Position numbers and translations under genes: made by a program
Assembly (NCBI GenBank): GCA_016720705.1
Contig: JADKKB010000005.1
Location: 62,001 to 126,000 of the forward strand
DNA: 64,000 nt
Direction of reading: 5' to 3'
Origin: Chloracidobacterium sp.
GTDB lineage: Bacteria > Acidobacteriota > Blastocatellia > Pyrinomonadales > Pyrinomonadaceae
Notes under the pieces: model-generated
Seen by the model: only the letters and a program-made list of their open reading frames with translations
The model's database searches: none
What the model was told of the DNA's origin: nothing
Part shown: positions 63,871 to 64,000 of the stretch, one piece after another
Layout: every line of letters starts with the position of its first letter
How positions within the stretch are numbered: position 1 is the first letter of the stretch

Positions 63871-64000
63871 ATGTGGCACGCAAGAACCAAGAATGAGCTG
63901 ATCATCGAAGTATGGGAAAAGCTCGATTGTGAAAACGTCGGCTCGACCGAGATCGAGGCGATCGAGATCGCAGTCGCAGCGGAATACGGGCAGGCCGCGG
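63871..64000 (+). CDS. Conserved hypothetical protein, N-terminal fragment
   Basis: A frame from ATG 63871 (MWHARTKNELIIEVWEKLDC) is open to the end of the window, 43 codons. It is cut by the boundary. It follows the adenylyltransferase by 33 nt in the same frame. No function can be given from this fragment. Confidence 0.5.
   Translation, partial: MWHARTKNELIIEVWEKLDCENVGSTEIEAIEIAVAAEYGQAA

Overview
The window looks like a chromosomal segment of an Acidobacteriota bacterium, most probably class Blastocatellia (Pyrinomonadaceae-like). This is an inference from gene content: tandem VWFA-related secreted proteins of the type expanded in Acidobacteria, FG-GAP and RHS/YD secreted proteins, a cytochrome bd oxidase, and the tRNA-tuf-secE-nusG-ribosomal protein-rpoBC cluster. 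GC is moderate, visibly higher in the housekeeping genes and lower (by eye) in the 12.8-16.9 kb and 41.6-48.8 kb stretches.

Layout. 1-5.7 kb: the tail of an alpha-2-macroglobulin gene, then a minus-strand five-gene operon for an isoquinoline-1-oxidoreductase-type molybdenum hydroxylase (2Fe-2S subunit, Mo subunit, diheme cytochrome c, XdhC, MocA-like cytidylyltransferase). 5.8-12.8 kb: a lytic transglycosylase, then a VWFA-related array of one decayed and two intact genes. 12.9-16.3 kb: a short AraC regulator behind a poly-G promoter, a membrane thioredoxin, a Cys-rich secreted peptide and an orphan secreted protein. 16.9-23.2 kb: a MenC/NSAR enolase-family enzyme, a small secreted protein, a stray ettA 5' fragment, an SLC13 permease, a frameshifted ettA and a lipoprotein. 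23.6-30.2 kb: cydAB with a terminator, a regulator/membrane-protein operon ending in a DUF4173 protein, and a XerC/D recombinase.

30.3-53.2 kb: tRNA-Tyr, -Gly, -Thr, tuf, rpmG, tRNA-Trp, secE, nusG, rplK, rplA, rplJ, rplL, rpoB, then an 8.2 kb interruption before rpoC. The interruption holds a 21-bp phased repeat array, a reverse-strand unknown gene, an FG-GAP protein, a 1773-residue RHS protein with a nuclease-like tip, and a probable immunity gene overlapping it by 1 nt. RpoB carries an extra Cys-rich (zinc-ribbon-like) insertion and L10 an Ala/Glu-rich tail.

53.4-64 kb: dnaJ, a trypsin-like protease with TPRs, rpiB, an FMN reductase, threonine aldolase, cmk, tRNA-Arg, tRNA-His, a subtilase, a second FG-GAP protein, the two halves of ADP-heptose synthesis (kinase, adenylyltransferase) and a gene cut by the window end. 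No rRNA, CRISPR array, insertion sequence or phage module was seen.

The strongest candidates for something new are the toxin/immunity cassette lodged between rpoB and rpoC with its 21-bp repeat array, and the AraC/thioredoxin/Cys-rich peptide locus with a possibly phase-variable promoter.
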